From: Pauljensenia sp018375675
GTDB lineage: Bacteria > Actinomycetota > Actinomycetes > Actinomycetales > Actinomycetaceae
Assembly: GCA_041432705.1 (NCBI GenBank)
Contig: JAPWAE010000008.1
Span: forward strand, 53,166 to 117,165
Reading direction: 5' to 3'
Length of the DNA stretch: 64,000 nt
Shown: one piece after another, positions 42,529-51,423 of the stretch
How the letters are laid out: every line of letters begins with the position of its first letter
Position numbering within the stretch: the first letter of the stretch is position 1
The notes under the pieces: generated by a model
What the model saw: the letters and a program-made list of their open reading frames with translations, nothing else
Told to the model about the DNA's origin: nothing
Databases searched by the model: none
Position numbers and translations under genes: made by a program

Positions 42529-42564
42529 GAAAGAAGTGTCAGACTTTCTTCGGTGGGGCATAAT
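42529..42564 (+). promoter_or_regulatory. ROK-operon promoter with overlapping imperfect palindrome
   Basis: An imperfect palindrome of pattern GAANNAAGTNTNANACTTNNTTC spans 42529-42551. A -10 CATAAT lies at 42559-42564 and a weak -35 (GTGTCA, 42536-42541) falls inside the palindrome at 17-bp spacing, so a bound regulator would block the promoter. Autoregulation by the ROK protein is inferred. Confidence 0.5.
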
Positions 42565-42633
42565 GAATCATGTTCTCAACGAGGAGCGCAGTGTAACGTT
42601 GTAGTTACTGCATACGTACTTAGAGGAGGTGTC

Positions 42634-43782
42634 ATGGCCACGCATGATGTCGACGAGACCGTCCTGACGCTGATTGGGTCCGGTCAAGCAGACACCAGGC
42701 CCGCGATTGTCAAGCAAACGGGCCTCGCACCATCAACGGTGTCGGCCGCTGTGTCTCGCCTCGTCGAAGCCGGGGTCATCGCGGAAGCGGAACACTCTGT
42801 TTCCACGGGTGGGCGGCGCGCGCGCCGCCTCGTCACCTCCGACGGCGCCGGAGCGCTCGCCCTCGTCGAGCTGGGAGCCCACCACGGCCTCGTCGCACTG
42901 ACGGACCCCACCCGCGGAGTCGGGCAGGCCTCGAGCCTCCTTATCGACATCGCGGAAGGTCCGCAGGTGGTGCTCGACGCTGTCATGGACGAGGTGTCCC
43001 GCCAGGAAGAAGCTGCCGGCGTGCGGGTCGGTGGCATTGCCCTGGCGGTTCCTGGTCCCGTGGACGCGGAGCGCTCTCGCGTGATCCGCCCCGCCCGCAT
43101 GCCCGGGTGGGACGGCGTCAACGTCGCCGAGGCCGTCACCGAGCAGTGCGGCCTGCCCGCCCTCATCGAAAACGACGCGCGCGCGGGAGCCATCGGCGAA
43201 TCCGTCTACCGGCGTCGTCTCCAGGGCGTGACCCCCATCGACACGCTTATCTACGTCAAGGCTGGCTCCGCTATCGGCGGCGCCTACCTCGTCGATGGCG
43301 TGCCGCAGGTGGGTCAGGGCGGACTGGCCGGGGACATCTCGCACATCCCCGTCGAGGCCGCTGCAGGCCGCCCCTGCAAGTGCGGCAACGTCGGATGCCT
43401 CGAAACGATCGCGTCCGCCGACTCGATCCGAGCAGACCTGGCCGCCGCAGGCCTCGTCTATGAGAACAACGCACAGCTTCTGGCCGCAGCACGCGACGGT
43501 ATCCCCGAAGTTGCGACGGCCATCCGCCAGGCGGGCACCCTCCTGGGCCACTGCGTCGCCCACCTCGTGTCCTTCCTGGCACCCCAGGGAGTCATCGTCG
43601 GCGGAGCACTCTCCGCCGTCGACGCCTTCACCGCAGGAGTGCGCGCCGCACTCCACCAATCCTGCCTCCCCTCGATCATGGAACACCTCGTGATTGAATC
43701 GTCTCGATCAGGGCGCGAAGCGGCGCTCTGGGGGCTCTCGACACTCACCCCCTCGAAGATCTCAAAGGAGAATCGCTCATGA
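42634..43782 (+). CDS. ROK family transcriptional regulator
   Basis: A 382-residue ROK repressor of the NagC/Mlc/XylR type: an N-terminal winged helix-turn-helix (DTRPAIVKQTGLAPSTVSAAVSRLVEAG, residues ~14-41) and a ROK sugar-binding domain with GIALAVPGPVD and the zinc-binding CKCGNVGCLE motif (first Cys 248). The ATG at 42634 has an excellent AGAGGAGGT site; the longer frame from 42493 runs over the promoter. It is coupled by an ATGA overlap to the metallopeptidase gene. It probably senses an amino sugar or derivative and controls this operon and the divergent transporter. Confidence 0.88.
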   Translation: MATHDVDETVLTLIGSGQADTRPAIVKQTGLAPSTVSAAVSRLVEAGVIAEAEHSVSTGGRRARRLVTSDGAGALALVELGAHHGLVALTDPTRGVGQASSLLIDIAEGPQVVLDAVMDEVSRQEEAAGVRVGGIALAVPGPVDAERSRVIRPARMPGWDGVNVAEAVTEQCGLPALIENDARAGAIGESVYRRRLQGVTPIDTLIYVKAGSAIGGAYLVDGVPQVGQGGLAGDISHIPVEAAAGRPCKCGNVGCLETIASADSIRADLAAAGLVYENNAQLLAAARDGIPEVATAIRQAGTLLGHCVAHLVSFLAPQGVIVGGALSAVDAFTAGVRAALHQSCLPSIMEHLVIESSRSGREAALWGLSTLTPSKISKENRS

Positions 43783-45236
43783 CCAAGCCCCGCATCGCGG
43801 TTGCCGGCATCCACATCGAATCCTCGACGTTCACCCCCTACATCTCGACCGCCGACGACTTCATCGTCACCCGCGGCGAGGAACTGATGGACCGCTTCTA
43901 CTGGCGCGACGAGGACTGGGCCACCCAGATCGAGTGGATCCCCGTCCTGCACTCGCGCGCCCTGCCCGGCGGCGTCGTCGAGCGCGGCGCCTACGACGCC
44001 TGGAAGGCTGAGATCCTCGAGGGCCTCGCCGCTGCCGGCCCGCTCGACGGCCTCTTCTTCGACATCCACGGCGCCATGAGCGTCCAGGGCATGGACGACG
44101 CTGAGGGCGACCTCATCAACGCCATCCGCGGCGTCATCGGCCCCGAGCCCATGGTCAGCGCCTCGATGGACCTGCACGGAAACGTCTCCCAGGACCTCTT
44201 CGACGGCTGCGACATCCTCACCTGCTACCGCCTCGCACCCCACGAGGACGCCCTCGAGTCGCGTCGTCGTGCCGCCTACAACCTGGGCATGCGCCTCCTG
44301 AACGGCCAGCCCAAGCCCGTCAAGGCCCTCGTCCACGTCCCCGTCCTGCTCCCGGGCGAGAAGACCTCGACACGCATCGAACCCGCCAAGTCCCTGTACA
44401 AGATGATCGACCCCATCGAAGCGATGGACGGCATCCTGGATGCCGCGATCTGGATCGGCTTCGCGTGGGCCGACCAGCCGCGCTGCAAGGGCGCGGTCGT
44501 CGTCACGGGTGATGACGCGGAGCTCGTCAAGGAGCAGGCCGAGCGCATCGGCCAGTACTTCTGGGACGTGCACGACCGCTTCGAGTTCGTGGCCCCCGTT
44601 GCCTCCATGGAAGAGTGCCTGGCAGCCGCCGAGGAGGGCCCCAAGCCCTTCTTCATCTCCGACTCCGGCGACAACCCGGGTGCCGGAGGTGCCGACGACG
44701 TGACGGTCGCGCTCGCTGCTCTGCTCGCGTGGAAGCCCGTCCAGGAGGCGACGCTCGACGTCGTGTACGCCTCGATCATCGATCCCGCCGCGGCCGCCAT
44801 CGCGTGGGAGGCCGGTGTCGGCGCCGAGGTCGACCTCGAGGTCGGCGGGCACATCGACACTCGCGAGCCCGGAACGCTGAACGTCCACGCCACGGTCGAG
44901 GCCCTCGCCGACGACCCGATGGGTGGCCACACCGCGCTGCTACGCACGGGCGGCCTGCGCTTCATCATCACGACGAACCGCAACCAGTACACGATGTACA
45001 GCCAGTTCGAGCTGCTCGGTGTGGATATCACCACCGCCGACGTCGTCGTCGTCAAGATCGGTTACCTGGAGCCCGACCTGTACGAGACCCAGAAGGGCTG
45101 GCTCATGGCGCTGACCCCCGGTGGCGTCGATCAGGACCTCATCCGCCTCGGTCACCACAAGATTGAGCGCCCGATGTTCCCCTTCGATCCGGATATGGCA
45201 GATCCCGATCTACATGCGCAGGTCGTCGTACCATGA
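43779..45236 (+). CDS. M81 family (MlrC/microcystinase-like) metallopeptidase
   Basis: A 485-residue protein with the M81 pattern: N-terminal RIAVAGIHIESSTFTPYIST, LFFDIHGAMSVQGMDDAEGDL, SASMDLHGNVSQDLFDGCDI and ISDSGDNPGAGGADDVT. MlrC opens linear microcystin peptides in sphingomonads; most homologues have unknown substrates. There is no signal peptide, so it acts in the cytoplasm, presumably on an imported peptide or amide. It overlaps both neighbours by 4 bp (ATGA), so the regulator, this enzyme and the ROK kinase are translated together. Confidence 0.88.
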   Translation: MTKPRIAVAGIHIESSTFTPYISTADDFIVTRGEELMDRFYWRDEDWATQIEWIPVLHSRALPGGVVERGAYDAWKAEILEGLAAAGPLDGLFFDIHGAMSVQGMDDAEGDLINAIRGVIGPEPMVSASMDLHGNVSQDLFDGCDILTCYRLAPHEDALESRRRAAYNLGMRLLNGQPKPVKALVHVPVLLPGEKTSTRIEPAKSLYKMIDPIEAMDGILDAAIWIGFAWADQPRCKGAVVVTGDDAELVKEQAERIGQYFWDVHDRFEFVAPVASMEECLAAAEEGPKPFFISDSGDNPGAGGADDVTVALAALLAWKPVQEATLDVVYASIIDPAAAAIAWEAGVGAEVDLEVGGHIDTREPGTLNVHATVEALADDPMGGHTALLRTGGLRFIITTNRNQYTMYSQFELLGVDITTADVVVVKIGYLEPDLYETQKGWLMALTPGGVDQDLIRLGHHKIERPMFPFDPDMADPDLHAQVVVP

Positions 45237-46165
45237 GCGCCGTCAAGGATTCCCAGGGCCCGGTATTCGCGGGTATCGACATCGGCGGCACATCCATCAA
45301 GTGGATGATCGTCGACGAGTCGGGCACGATTCTCACCCAGGGAAACGAGCCGACCAACCGCGAGGCCGTGGCCGAGCAGGTGGGACGAATCGGCGCGCGA
45401 CTCGCGAGCGCCTATCCGGGATTGGTCGGTTTCGGCCTGATCTGCCCCGGCCTCGTCGATGAGGAGCGCGGGACCGTCGTGTACGCGGCGAACCTTGAGC
45501 TACGCGGCGTCCAGCTGGCCCGCGCGGTTGAGGAGGCCACCGGCGTGCCCGCAGCACTTATGCACGACGGGCGCGCCGCCGGCCTGGCCGAGGGACTCCT
45601 CGGCGCGGGGCGCGGAGCCTCCTCCTTCCTCATGATGCCCATCGGTACCGGCATCTCCGTCGCCCTCATGCTCGGGGACAACCTGTGGAGCGGCGCAACG
45701 TTTAGCGCCGGCGAAGTCGGGCATGCGCCCGTATTCCCCGGTGGTGAGTCCTGCCGCTGCGGGTCGTGCGGGTGCCTGGAGGTCTACGCTTCGGCGAAGG
45801 GCATCGCGAGGCGCTACGAGCAGGCGACCGGCGAGGATATCGGTGCGAAGGCTATCGAAGCCGGCATCGGTACGGATCCGGTCGCGACCGAGGTGTGGAA
45901 CACCGCGGTTCGTGCACTCGCGCTATCCCTCACCCACATGACACTCACCGTCGACGTTGAGCGCATCATCATCGGCGGCGGCCTGTCGCACGCGGGTGAG
46001 AACCTACTGGCGCCGCTGCGAGAGGAATTCGCGTCGATGCTGACATTCCGCGATGCTCCCGAGATCGTCCGTGCCTCCCTTGGGGGAGCGGGCGGTCGCT
46101 GGGGCGCCGCGATCCTCGCCGCCCGCGTGGGCGGCTCGACGTGCTACGAGAGGTGGCAGCCGTGA
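45233..46165 (+). CDS. ROK family sugar kinase
   Basis: A 310-residue ROK kinase: ATP-binding GIDIGGTSIKW near residue 15, catalytic Asp in ALMHDGRAAGLAEG, MPIGTGISVAL, the GEVGHxPV motif and zinc-binding CRCGSCGCLE (first Cys 174). It lacks a DNA-binding domain, unlike the regulator upstream. Likely substrates are glucose, N-acetylglucosamine or another amino sugar; nagB nearby favours an amino sugar. It overlaps the metallopeptidase and CutC genes by 4 bp each. Confidence 0.88.
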   Translation: MSAVKDSQGPVFAGIDIGGTSIKWMIVDESGTILTQGNEPTNREAVAEQVGRIGARLASAYPGLVGFGLICPGLVDEERGTVVYAANLELRGVQLARAVEEATGVPAALMHDGRAAGLAEGLLGAGRGASSFLMMPIGTGISVALMLGDNLWSGATFSAGEVGHAPVFPGGESCRCGSCGCLEVYASAKGIARRYEQATGEDIGAKAIEAGIGTDPVATEVWNTAVRALALSLTHMTLTVDVERIIIGGGLSHAGENLLAPLREEFASMLTFRDAPEIVRASLGGAGGRWGAAILAARVGGSTCYERWQP

Positions 46166-46842
46166 CGACTGTAGAGATTTGCGTGGAAGATGCCGTGGGC
46201 GTGCGCCGTGCGCGCGATGGGGGAGCGGATCGCATCGAGATCTGCACCGATCTGTCCTGCGGCGGCCTGACGCCCGCGTTCGACGAGGTGGCAGCCGCCC
46301 TCGAGGTGGCGCCCGCCGGCGGCGTTCAGGTGCTCGTGCGTCCGCGTCCCGGCGACTTCGTCCATACGCGCGAGGAGGTCGACCGCATCGCCTCCGACAT
46401 CGTGACCCTCTCTGCGATTGGTCGTGGAGCGCCGGTGCGCCTCGGCTTTGTCGTCGGCGTCATTACCCGCGACGGGCAGATTGACGTGAACGCGGCCGCG
46501 CGTCTTCGGGACACAGCCGAGGATGCGCCGCTGACCTTCCACCGTGGATTCGATCAGGTCGTGGATCAGGATCGCGGCCTCGACGTCCTCATGGAACTCG
46601 GGTACGACCGCGTGCTGACGACGGGCGGAGACCCGGCCGTCGCGCAGCCGGACGCCCTCGCCCGCCTCATTGAGCGCGGGGGAGACGACATCATCATCCT
46701 GGTGTCGGGCGGCCTGCGCGCTCACAACGTCGCCGAGGTCGTGGCTGCCTCGGGAGCTCGAGAGGTCCACATGCGCGCCCCCGGAACCTCGGGAACCGAT
46801 CAGGCGGAGATCGAGCGAATCGTCGCTGCCCTGCACGGATAG
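46162..46842 (+). CDS. cutC: CutC family protein
   Basis: A 226-residue TIM-barrel-like CutC protein: VEICVEDAVGVRRARDGGADRIEI, GGLTPAFDEVAAAL, VLVRPRPGDFVHT, LTFHRGFDQV, RVLTTGGDPAV and SGGLRAHNVAEVV all match the family. CutC was named for copper homeostasis in E. coli, but that role is weakly supported and its reaction is unknown. The start is the GTG at 46162, overlapping the kinase stop (GTGA) with GAGAGGTG upstream; 46141 would lengthen the overlap without benefit. Its place in a sugar/peptide operon argues for a metabolic role. Confidence 0.88.
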   Translation: MTTVEICVEDAVGVRRARDGGADRIEICTDLSCGGLTPAFDEVAAALEVAPAGGVQVLVRPRPGDFVHTREEVDRIASDIVTLSAIGRGAPVRLGFVVGVITRDGQIDVNAAARLRDTAEDAPLTFHRGFDQVVDQDRGLDVLMELGYDRVLTTGGDPAVAQPDALARLIERGGDDIIILVSGGLRAHNVAEVVAASGAREVHMRAPGTSGTDQAEIERIVAALHG

Positions 46843-46872
46843 CCCAGCTCACACGTTTTCGAAAAATCTTCA

Positions 46873-46899
46873 TCGATTCGTCTGACAAATCGACGTCAG
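46873..46899 (+). promoter_or_regulatory. Inverted repeats upstream of nagB
   Basis: TCGATT (46873-46878) pairs with AATCGA (46888-46893), and an overlapping CTGAC (46881-46886 region) pairs with GTCAG (46895-46899). They lie 20-45 bp before the nagB ATG and are candidate operators in the 75-bp gap. Confidence 0.4.
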
Positions 46900-46917
46900 C
46901 AGTGTAAGGTTAAACAC

Positions 46918-47691
46918 ATGAGAATTGGAATTTTCAACGACGAAGATCAGATCGCATCCCTCGCAGCGGACCGCATCCTTGAGGTGTACCGCGCTAAGCC
47001 GAACTTCGTGCTCGGCCTGGCCACCGGCTCCTCGCCGCTCAAGCTCTACGCGGAGCTCGTGCGCCGCTACGAGGCCGGTCAGATCTCCTTTGCCCAGGTT
47101 CGTTCCTACAACCTTGACGAGTACGTGGGCCTGCCCCGCGACCACTACGAGGGTTACGCGAACTTCATCCACCGCAACCTCGTCGACCTCGTCGACATGC
47201 CCGAGGGTGCGGCACACGGCCCCGACGGCTGGTGCGATGACCTCGAGGCGGGCGCTGCCGCCTACGACGAGGCCATCAAGGCTGACGGCGGCATCGACAT
47301 CCAGGTCCTCGGCATCGGCTCTGACGGCCACATCGGCTTCAACGAGCCCGGCGGCACCCTCGCGTCGCGCACCCACGTGGGTGTCCTGACCGAGCAGACC
47401 CGCCGCGACAACGCCCGCTTCTTCGATGGCGACATCGACCAGGTCCCCACGCACTGCGTGACCCAGGGCCTGGGCACGATCATGGACTCGCGCGCCCACA
47501 TCTTCATCGCCACGGGTGAAGGCAAGGCTGACGCGGTCAAGGCCATGATCGAGGGTGGCGTCACCCAGCGCTGGCCCGCGTCCATCCTCCAGCACCACCC
47601 CGATGTCACCGTGCTCCTCGACGAGGCTGCCGCCTCCAAGCTCGAGCTCGCAGACTTCTACAAGGAGGTCTGGGAGAAGGAACACCTGTGA
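46918..47691 (+). CDS. nagB: Glucosamine-6-phosphate deaminase
   Basis: A 257-residue enzyme that converts glucosamine 6-phosphate to fructose 6-phosphate and ammonia. GLATGSSPLKLYAELV, the catalytic YNLDEYVGLPRDHYEGY segment, GIGSDGHIGFNEPGG and the THCVTQGLGTIMDSRA loop are diagnostic. The length is normal (about 260). The residues after the C-terminal helix are those of monomeric or short NagB forms. It has its own upstream region after CutC and its own terminator, and completes entry of amino sugars into glycolysis. Confidence 0.95.
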   Translation: MRIGIFNDEDQIASLAADRILEVYRAKPNFVLGLATGSSPLKLYAELVRRYEAGQISFAQVRSYNLDEYVGLPRDHYEGYANFIHRNLVDLVDMPEGAAHGPDGWCDDLEAGAAAYDEAIKADGGIDIQVLGIGSDGHIGFNEPGGTLASRTHVGVLTEQTRRDNARFFDGDIDQVPTHCVTQGLGTIMDSRAHIFIATGEGKADAVKAMIEGGVTQRWPASILQHHPDVTVLLDEAAASKLELADFYKEVWEKEHL

Positions 47692-47712
47692 GATAGGTTC
47701 CCACCCGACTTC

Positions 47713-47742
47713 GCCCCGGCCTCGTCAATGCGAGGCCGGGGC
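47713..47742 (+). terminator. nagB terminator
   Basis: GCCCCGGCCTCG pairs perfectly with CGAGGCCGGGGC around TCAATG, followed by CTTATTGT. Confidence 0.92.
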
Positions 47743-47815
47743 CTTATTGTGAGCGTCGCTTCTTCGCTCCCGGCGCACGCGTACCACCCGTTGGAAGGAC
47801 CCCCAGGCACGTACA

Positions 47816-48157
47816 ATGGTCCCCATGCGTAATGCCCTCGACGAACCCACCGGCCCCTCCGCGCCCTCCGGTCCCTCCACCGCGTCCTCGACCGGTCTGC
47901 TGGAGCGTACCGAGACCCGCAAGGAACGCACCGGCGGGGACGGCGACCGCTTCGCCCACTTCGTGCGCAAGGACAAAGCGAACTCGTCCATGGTGACGGG
48001 ACAGCCCGTCGTCGCCCTGTGCGGCAAGGTGTGGATCCCCACCCGCGACGCCTCGCAGTACCCGGTGTGCCCCACCTGCAAGGAACTGCGCGACTCGATG
48101 GGAAAGAATGGGCGTAACTGGCCCTTCTCCGACGGCGGAAAGGGCTCCGACAAGTGA
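47816..48157 (+). CDS. DUF3039 family protein
   Basis: A 113-residue protein with a disordered N-terminus rich in Pro and Ser and the DUF3039 core DRFAHFVRKDKANSSMVTGQ, VVALCGKVWIPTRD and YPVCPTCKEL. Conserved Cys residues (LCGK and CPTC) could bind zinc. The family is actinobacterial, of unknown function, and is typically found next to the helicase gene that follows; here the two overlap (GTGA). ATGs at 47816 and 47825 are both possible starts. Confidence 0.85.
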   Translation: MVPMRNALDEPTGPSAPSGPSTASSTGLLERTETRKERTGGDGDRFAHFVRKDKANSSMVTGQPVVALCGKVWIPTRDASQYPVCPTCKELRDSMGKNGRNWPFSDGGKGSDK

Positions 48158-49896
48158 GCGAGACGACCCGGCGCGCACCCGTTGGTAGGCTGCGCGCCTG
48201 GCAGGCCGCTGCCTTGGACCGCTACATGGCGACCTCCCCGCGCGACTTCCTGGCGGTCGCAACGCCGGGCGCAGGTAAGACGACCTTCGCCCTGACACTC
48301 GCGACCGAGCTGATCGCCCGCGGTATCGTCGACAAGCTCACCGTCGTGTGCCCCACCGAGCACCTCAAGGGCCAGTGGGCCTCGAGCGCGGCGCGCTTCG
48401 GCATTCACATCGACCCTGACTTTACGAACTCGCAGGGCGTTGCCGGCTCCCACTTCGACGGTGTGGCCGTCACCTACGCGCAGATTGGCTCCAACCCGGC
48501 CGTCCACGCGGCGCGCACCCGCGCCTACCGCACCCTCGTCATCCTCGACGAGATCCACCACGCCGGCGACTCTCTGTCGTGGGGCGACGGTGTGCGCGAG
48601 GCCTTCACGGACGCGACGCGTCGCCTGGCGCTGACGGGTACGCCCTTCCGCTCGGATACCTCTCCGATTCCCTTCGTCACATACGAGGAGGACGAGGAAG
48701 GCATTCGACGCTCGCGCGCCGACTACACGTACGGCTACGGCGATGCCCTCAAGGACGGCGTCGTTCGTCCCGTCCTGTTCATGTCCTACTCGGGGCAGAT
48801 GGCCTGGCGCACTAGCGCAGGCGACGAGGTCAGCGCTCGCCTGGGCGAGCCCCTCACCAAAGACATGATGAAGCAGGCCTGGCGTACTGCGCTGGACCCG
48901 AAGGGCGAGTGGATTCCCGCCGTCCTGCGAGCTGCCGATCTGCGCCTCGAAGAGGTGCGTCGCGCCGTGCCCGACGCGGGCGGCCTCGTCATCGCATCCA
49001 ATCAGGAGCACGCGCGCGCCTATGCCCGCCACCTGCGCCTCATCACCGGCAAGGCTCCCACGATCGTCCTGTCTGATGATGCGGACGCCTCCGACCGCAT
49101 TTCCGAGTTTGCCGACTCCACCGACAAGTGGATGGTCGCCGTGCGCATGGTGTCCGAGGGCGTCGACGTGCCCCGCCTCGCGGTCGGCGTCTACGCGACC
49201 AACGCCTCGACACCTCTGTTTTTCGCCCAGGCGATCGGCCGATACGTGCGTGCCCGGCGCCGCGGCGAGACGGCCACCGTCTTCATCCCCTCCGTCGTGC
49301 CCCTGCTGACCCTCGCCGGCGGCATGGAGGTCGAACGCGACCACGCGCTGGACCGTCCCAAGCGCGACGAGGCCAGCGAAGACGACATGTGGAACCCAGA
49401 GGACGCCCTCGTCGCGGCGGCGAACCGCGAGGAGAAAGCTTCCTCCGACCTGCTCTCCCAGTTCGAGGTTCTGGGTGCGGACGCCGAGTTCGATGGCGTC
49501 CTCTTCGACGGTGCAGCGTGGGGCGCGGGCGCCGAGGTCGGCTCCGAGGAAGAGCAGGAATACCTGGGTATTCCCGGCCTGCTGGACGCCGATCAGGTGA
49601 CAACCCTGCTGCGCGCCCGCCAGGCCGACCAGGTTGCCGCCCAGAAGAAGACCCGTGCCGCGCAGAAGATGCGTGAGGAGAACGCTGGCATCCCCGCCCA
49701 CAAGCTGCGTGCCGCCAAGCGCAAGGAGCTCCAGCACCTGGTCTCCACGTGGTCGCGCCGCTCCGGTGAGACCCACGCGACCATCCATTCGCGCCTGCGC
49801 TCGCGCTGCGGCGGCCCCGAGGTCGCCCAGGCGACGACCGAGCAGATCGAGGCCCGCATCGCCCTGCTGCGCGAGTGGTTCGTCGGCCGCCACTGA
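48154..49896 (+). CDS. DEAD/DEAH-box (SF2) helicase
   Basis: A 580-residue SF2 helicase. Walker A TPGAGKTT is at residues 38-45, motif II DEIHH near 132, motif III LTGTP, and motif VI region FAQAIGRYVRARRRGE. The long C-terminal part is helical and charged. It resembles the XPB/RecG-like superfamily members that pair with DUF3039 in actinobacteria, where the role (DNA or RNA) is not established. The start is the GTG at 48154, coupled to the DUF3039 stop. Confidence 0.88.
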   Translation: MSETTRRAPVGRLRAWQAAALDRYMATSPRDFLAVATPGAGKTTFALTLATELIARGIVDKLTVVCPTEHLKGQWASSAARFGIHIDPDFTNSQGVAGSHFDGVAVTYAQIGSNPAVHAARTRAYRTLVILDEIHHAGDSLSWGDGVREAFTDATRRLALTGTPFRSDTSPIPFVTYEEDEEGIRRSRADYTYGYGDALKDGVVRPVLFMSYSGQMAWRTSAGDEVSARLGEPLTKDMMKQAWRTALDPKGEWIPAVLRAADLRLEEVRRAVPDAGGLVIASNQEHARAYARHLRLITGKAPTIVLSDDADASDRISEFADSTDKWMVAVRMVSEGVDVPRLAVGVYATNASTPLFFAQAIGRYVRARRRGETATVFIPSVVPLLTLAGGMEVERDHALDRPKRDEASEDDMWNPEDALVAAANREEKASSDLLSQFEVLGADAEFDGVLFDGAAWGAGAEVGSEEEQEYLGIPGLLDADQVTTLLRARQADQVAAQKKTRAAQKMREENAGIPAHKLRAAKRKELQHLVSTWSRRSGETHATIHSRLRSRCGGPEVAQATTEQIEARIALLREWFVGRH

Positions 49897-49936
49897 CGCG
49901 GTCCCGCTGCACTACGCGCCCTGACGCATAACGAGT

Positions 49937-49972
49937 CCCGGCCTCGTCCCTCCTGAGAAGGACGAGGCCGGG
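49937..49972. terminator. Bidirectional terminator between helicase and pncB genes
   Basis: CCCGGCCTCGTCC pairs perfectly with GGACGAGGCCGGG across a 10-nt loop. It lies between convergent genes and can serve both. Confidence 0.9.
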
Positions 49973-49998
49973 GCTTCGTTATGAGTGCGAGCTGAGGG

Positions 49999-51342
49999 TC
50001 AGTCGACCTGCTCGTAGCGCGTCGGGATCGCGACCTCGCCCTCGGACAGGCGCCATGCCTGGTAGGGCAGTTCGTTGCGGGCACGCAGGTGGTGCTCCTG
50101 GGCGCGGGACAGCGCCTCGGGGCCCCAGGCTTCGGCGTCGATCTGGCCGCCGCGGACCAGCTGGACCTGCAGCGGGCGGGCGCCGCGCTCGGCCAGCAGA
50201 GCCTGGCCCTCCTCGAAGGAGGTTCCGACGAGCAGGAGTTCCTCGGTCGCGTAGCCGTCCTCGCCCATGACGCGGCCAGCGATCTTGCGCCCGCCGACCG
50301 TGGACTTCGACTCGGCCTTCTTGGCGACCGACACGATCTGGCCGTGGCCGTCCTCGCGTTGGACGACCTTGTAGACCAGAGCGGCCGTCGGCACACCCGA
50401 TCCCGTCACGAGCTTGGTGCCCACGCCGTAGGAGTCGACGGGGGCTGCACCCAGGGCGGCGATCGCGTACTCGTCGAGGTCGGAGGTCACCGTGATCTTC
50501 GTGGTGGTGGCACCCATCGCGTCGAGCTGTCCACGCACCTTGAAGGCCTCGGCGACCAGGTCGCCCGAATCCAGGCGTACCGCGCCCAGCTCGCCACCTG
50601 CAGCGCGCGCGGCCTCGACCGCGTTGATGACGCCCTGCCTGATGTCGTAGGTGTCCACGAGCAGGGTCGTGCCCGCGCCCAGCTTGGCGACCTGAGAGTC
50701 GAAAGCATCGCGCTCGCTGTCGTGCAGGAGCGTGAACGCGTGGGCGGCCGTGCCGATGCAACGGATCCCGTAGCGCTTGGCGGCCTCAAGGTCGGAGGTG
50801 CCCTGGAAACCGCCGATGATGGCGGCGCGTGCGGCGGAGACTGCGGCGCGCTCGTGGGCACGGCGCGCACCCATGTCCATGCAGGGGCGGCCGTGGGCGG
50901 CGATCGTCATACGCGAGGCGGCAGAAGCCACCGCGCAATCGTGGTTGAGGATCGACAGGAGCAGCGTCTCCAGGAGCGTGCAGTCCGCGAATGTGCCCTC
51001 AACGGTCAGCAGGGGAGAACCGGGGAAGTAGCACTCGCCCTCGGCGTAGCCCCAGATGTCGCCCGTGAAGCGCCACGAGGCCAGGAACTGGGCGGCCTCC
51101 TCGGAGATGATCCCCTGGTCGTTCAGCCAGTTGATCTGCTCCGCGTCGAACTCGAAGCGTTCCAGGGCCTCGAGAATTCGGCCGGTTCCGGCCACGACAC
51201 CGAAGCGGCGAGTGGCGGGCAGGCGGCGCCCAAACAGCTCAAACGTGCAGCGACGATGCGCGGTGCCATCCTTCAGGGCGGCGTCGAGCATCGTGAGCTC
51301 GTACATGTCAGTCAGCAATGAAGTAGATGTCGATGCAGGCAT
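49999..51342 (-). CDS. pncB: Nicotinate phosphoribosyltransferase
   Basis: A 447-residue enzyme of NAD salvage that makes nicotinate mononucleotide from nicotinate and PRPP. The N-terminus STSLLTDMYELTMLDAALKDG, the autophosphorylated-His region (TIAAHGRPCMDMGARRAHER), FQGTSDLEAAKRYGIRCIGTAAHAF, TTLLVDTYDIRQGV and VRLDSGDL are diagnostic. The length is normal. It is divergent from clpS, as commonly seen in actinobacteria. Confidence 0.95.
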   Translation of the reverse strand: MPASTSTSLLTDMYELTMLDAALKDGTAHRRCTFELFGRRLPATRRFGVVAGTGRILEALERFEFDAEQINWLNDQGIISEEAAQFLASWRFTGDIWGYAEGECYFPGSPLLTVEGTFADCTLLETLLLSILNHDCAVASAASRMTIAAHGRPCMDMGARRAHERAAVSAARAAIIGGFQGTSDLEAAKRYGIRCIGTAAHAFTLLHDSERDAFDSQVAKLGAGTTLLVDTYDIRQGVINAVEAARAAGGELGAVRLDSGDLVAEAFKVRGQLDAMGATTTKITVTSDLDEYAIAALGAAPVDSYGVGTKLVTGSGVPTAALVYKVVQREDGHGQIVSVAKKAESKSTVGGRKIAGRVMGEDGYATEELLLVGTSFEEGQALLAERGARPLQVQLVRGGQIDAEAWGPEALSRAQEHHLRARNELPYQAWRLSEGEVAIPTRYEQVD

Positions 51343-51423
51343 ACTGTGAGCCTACCTTGAGAAGCGTGTCACCGGGGTGCGAATTTCCTTCCCTGATACA
51401 CAAATACGTCTTAGTGTTGACGT

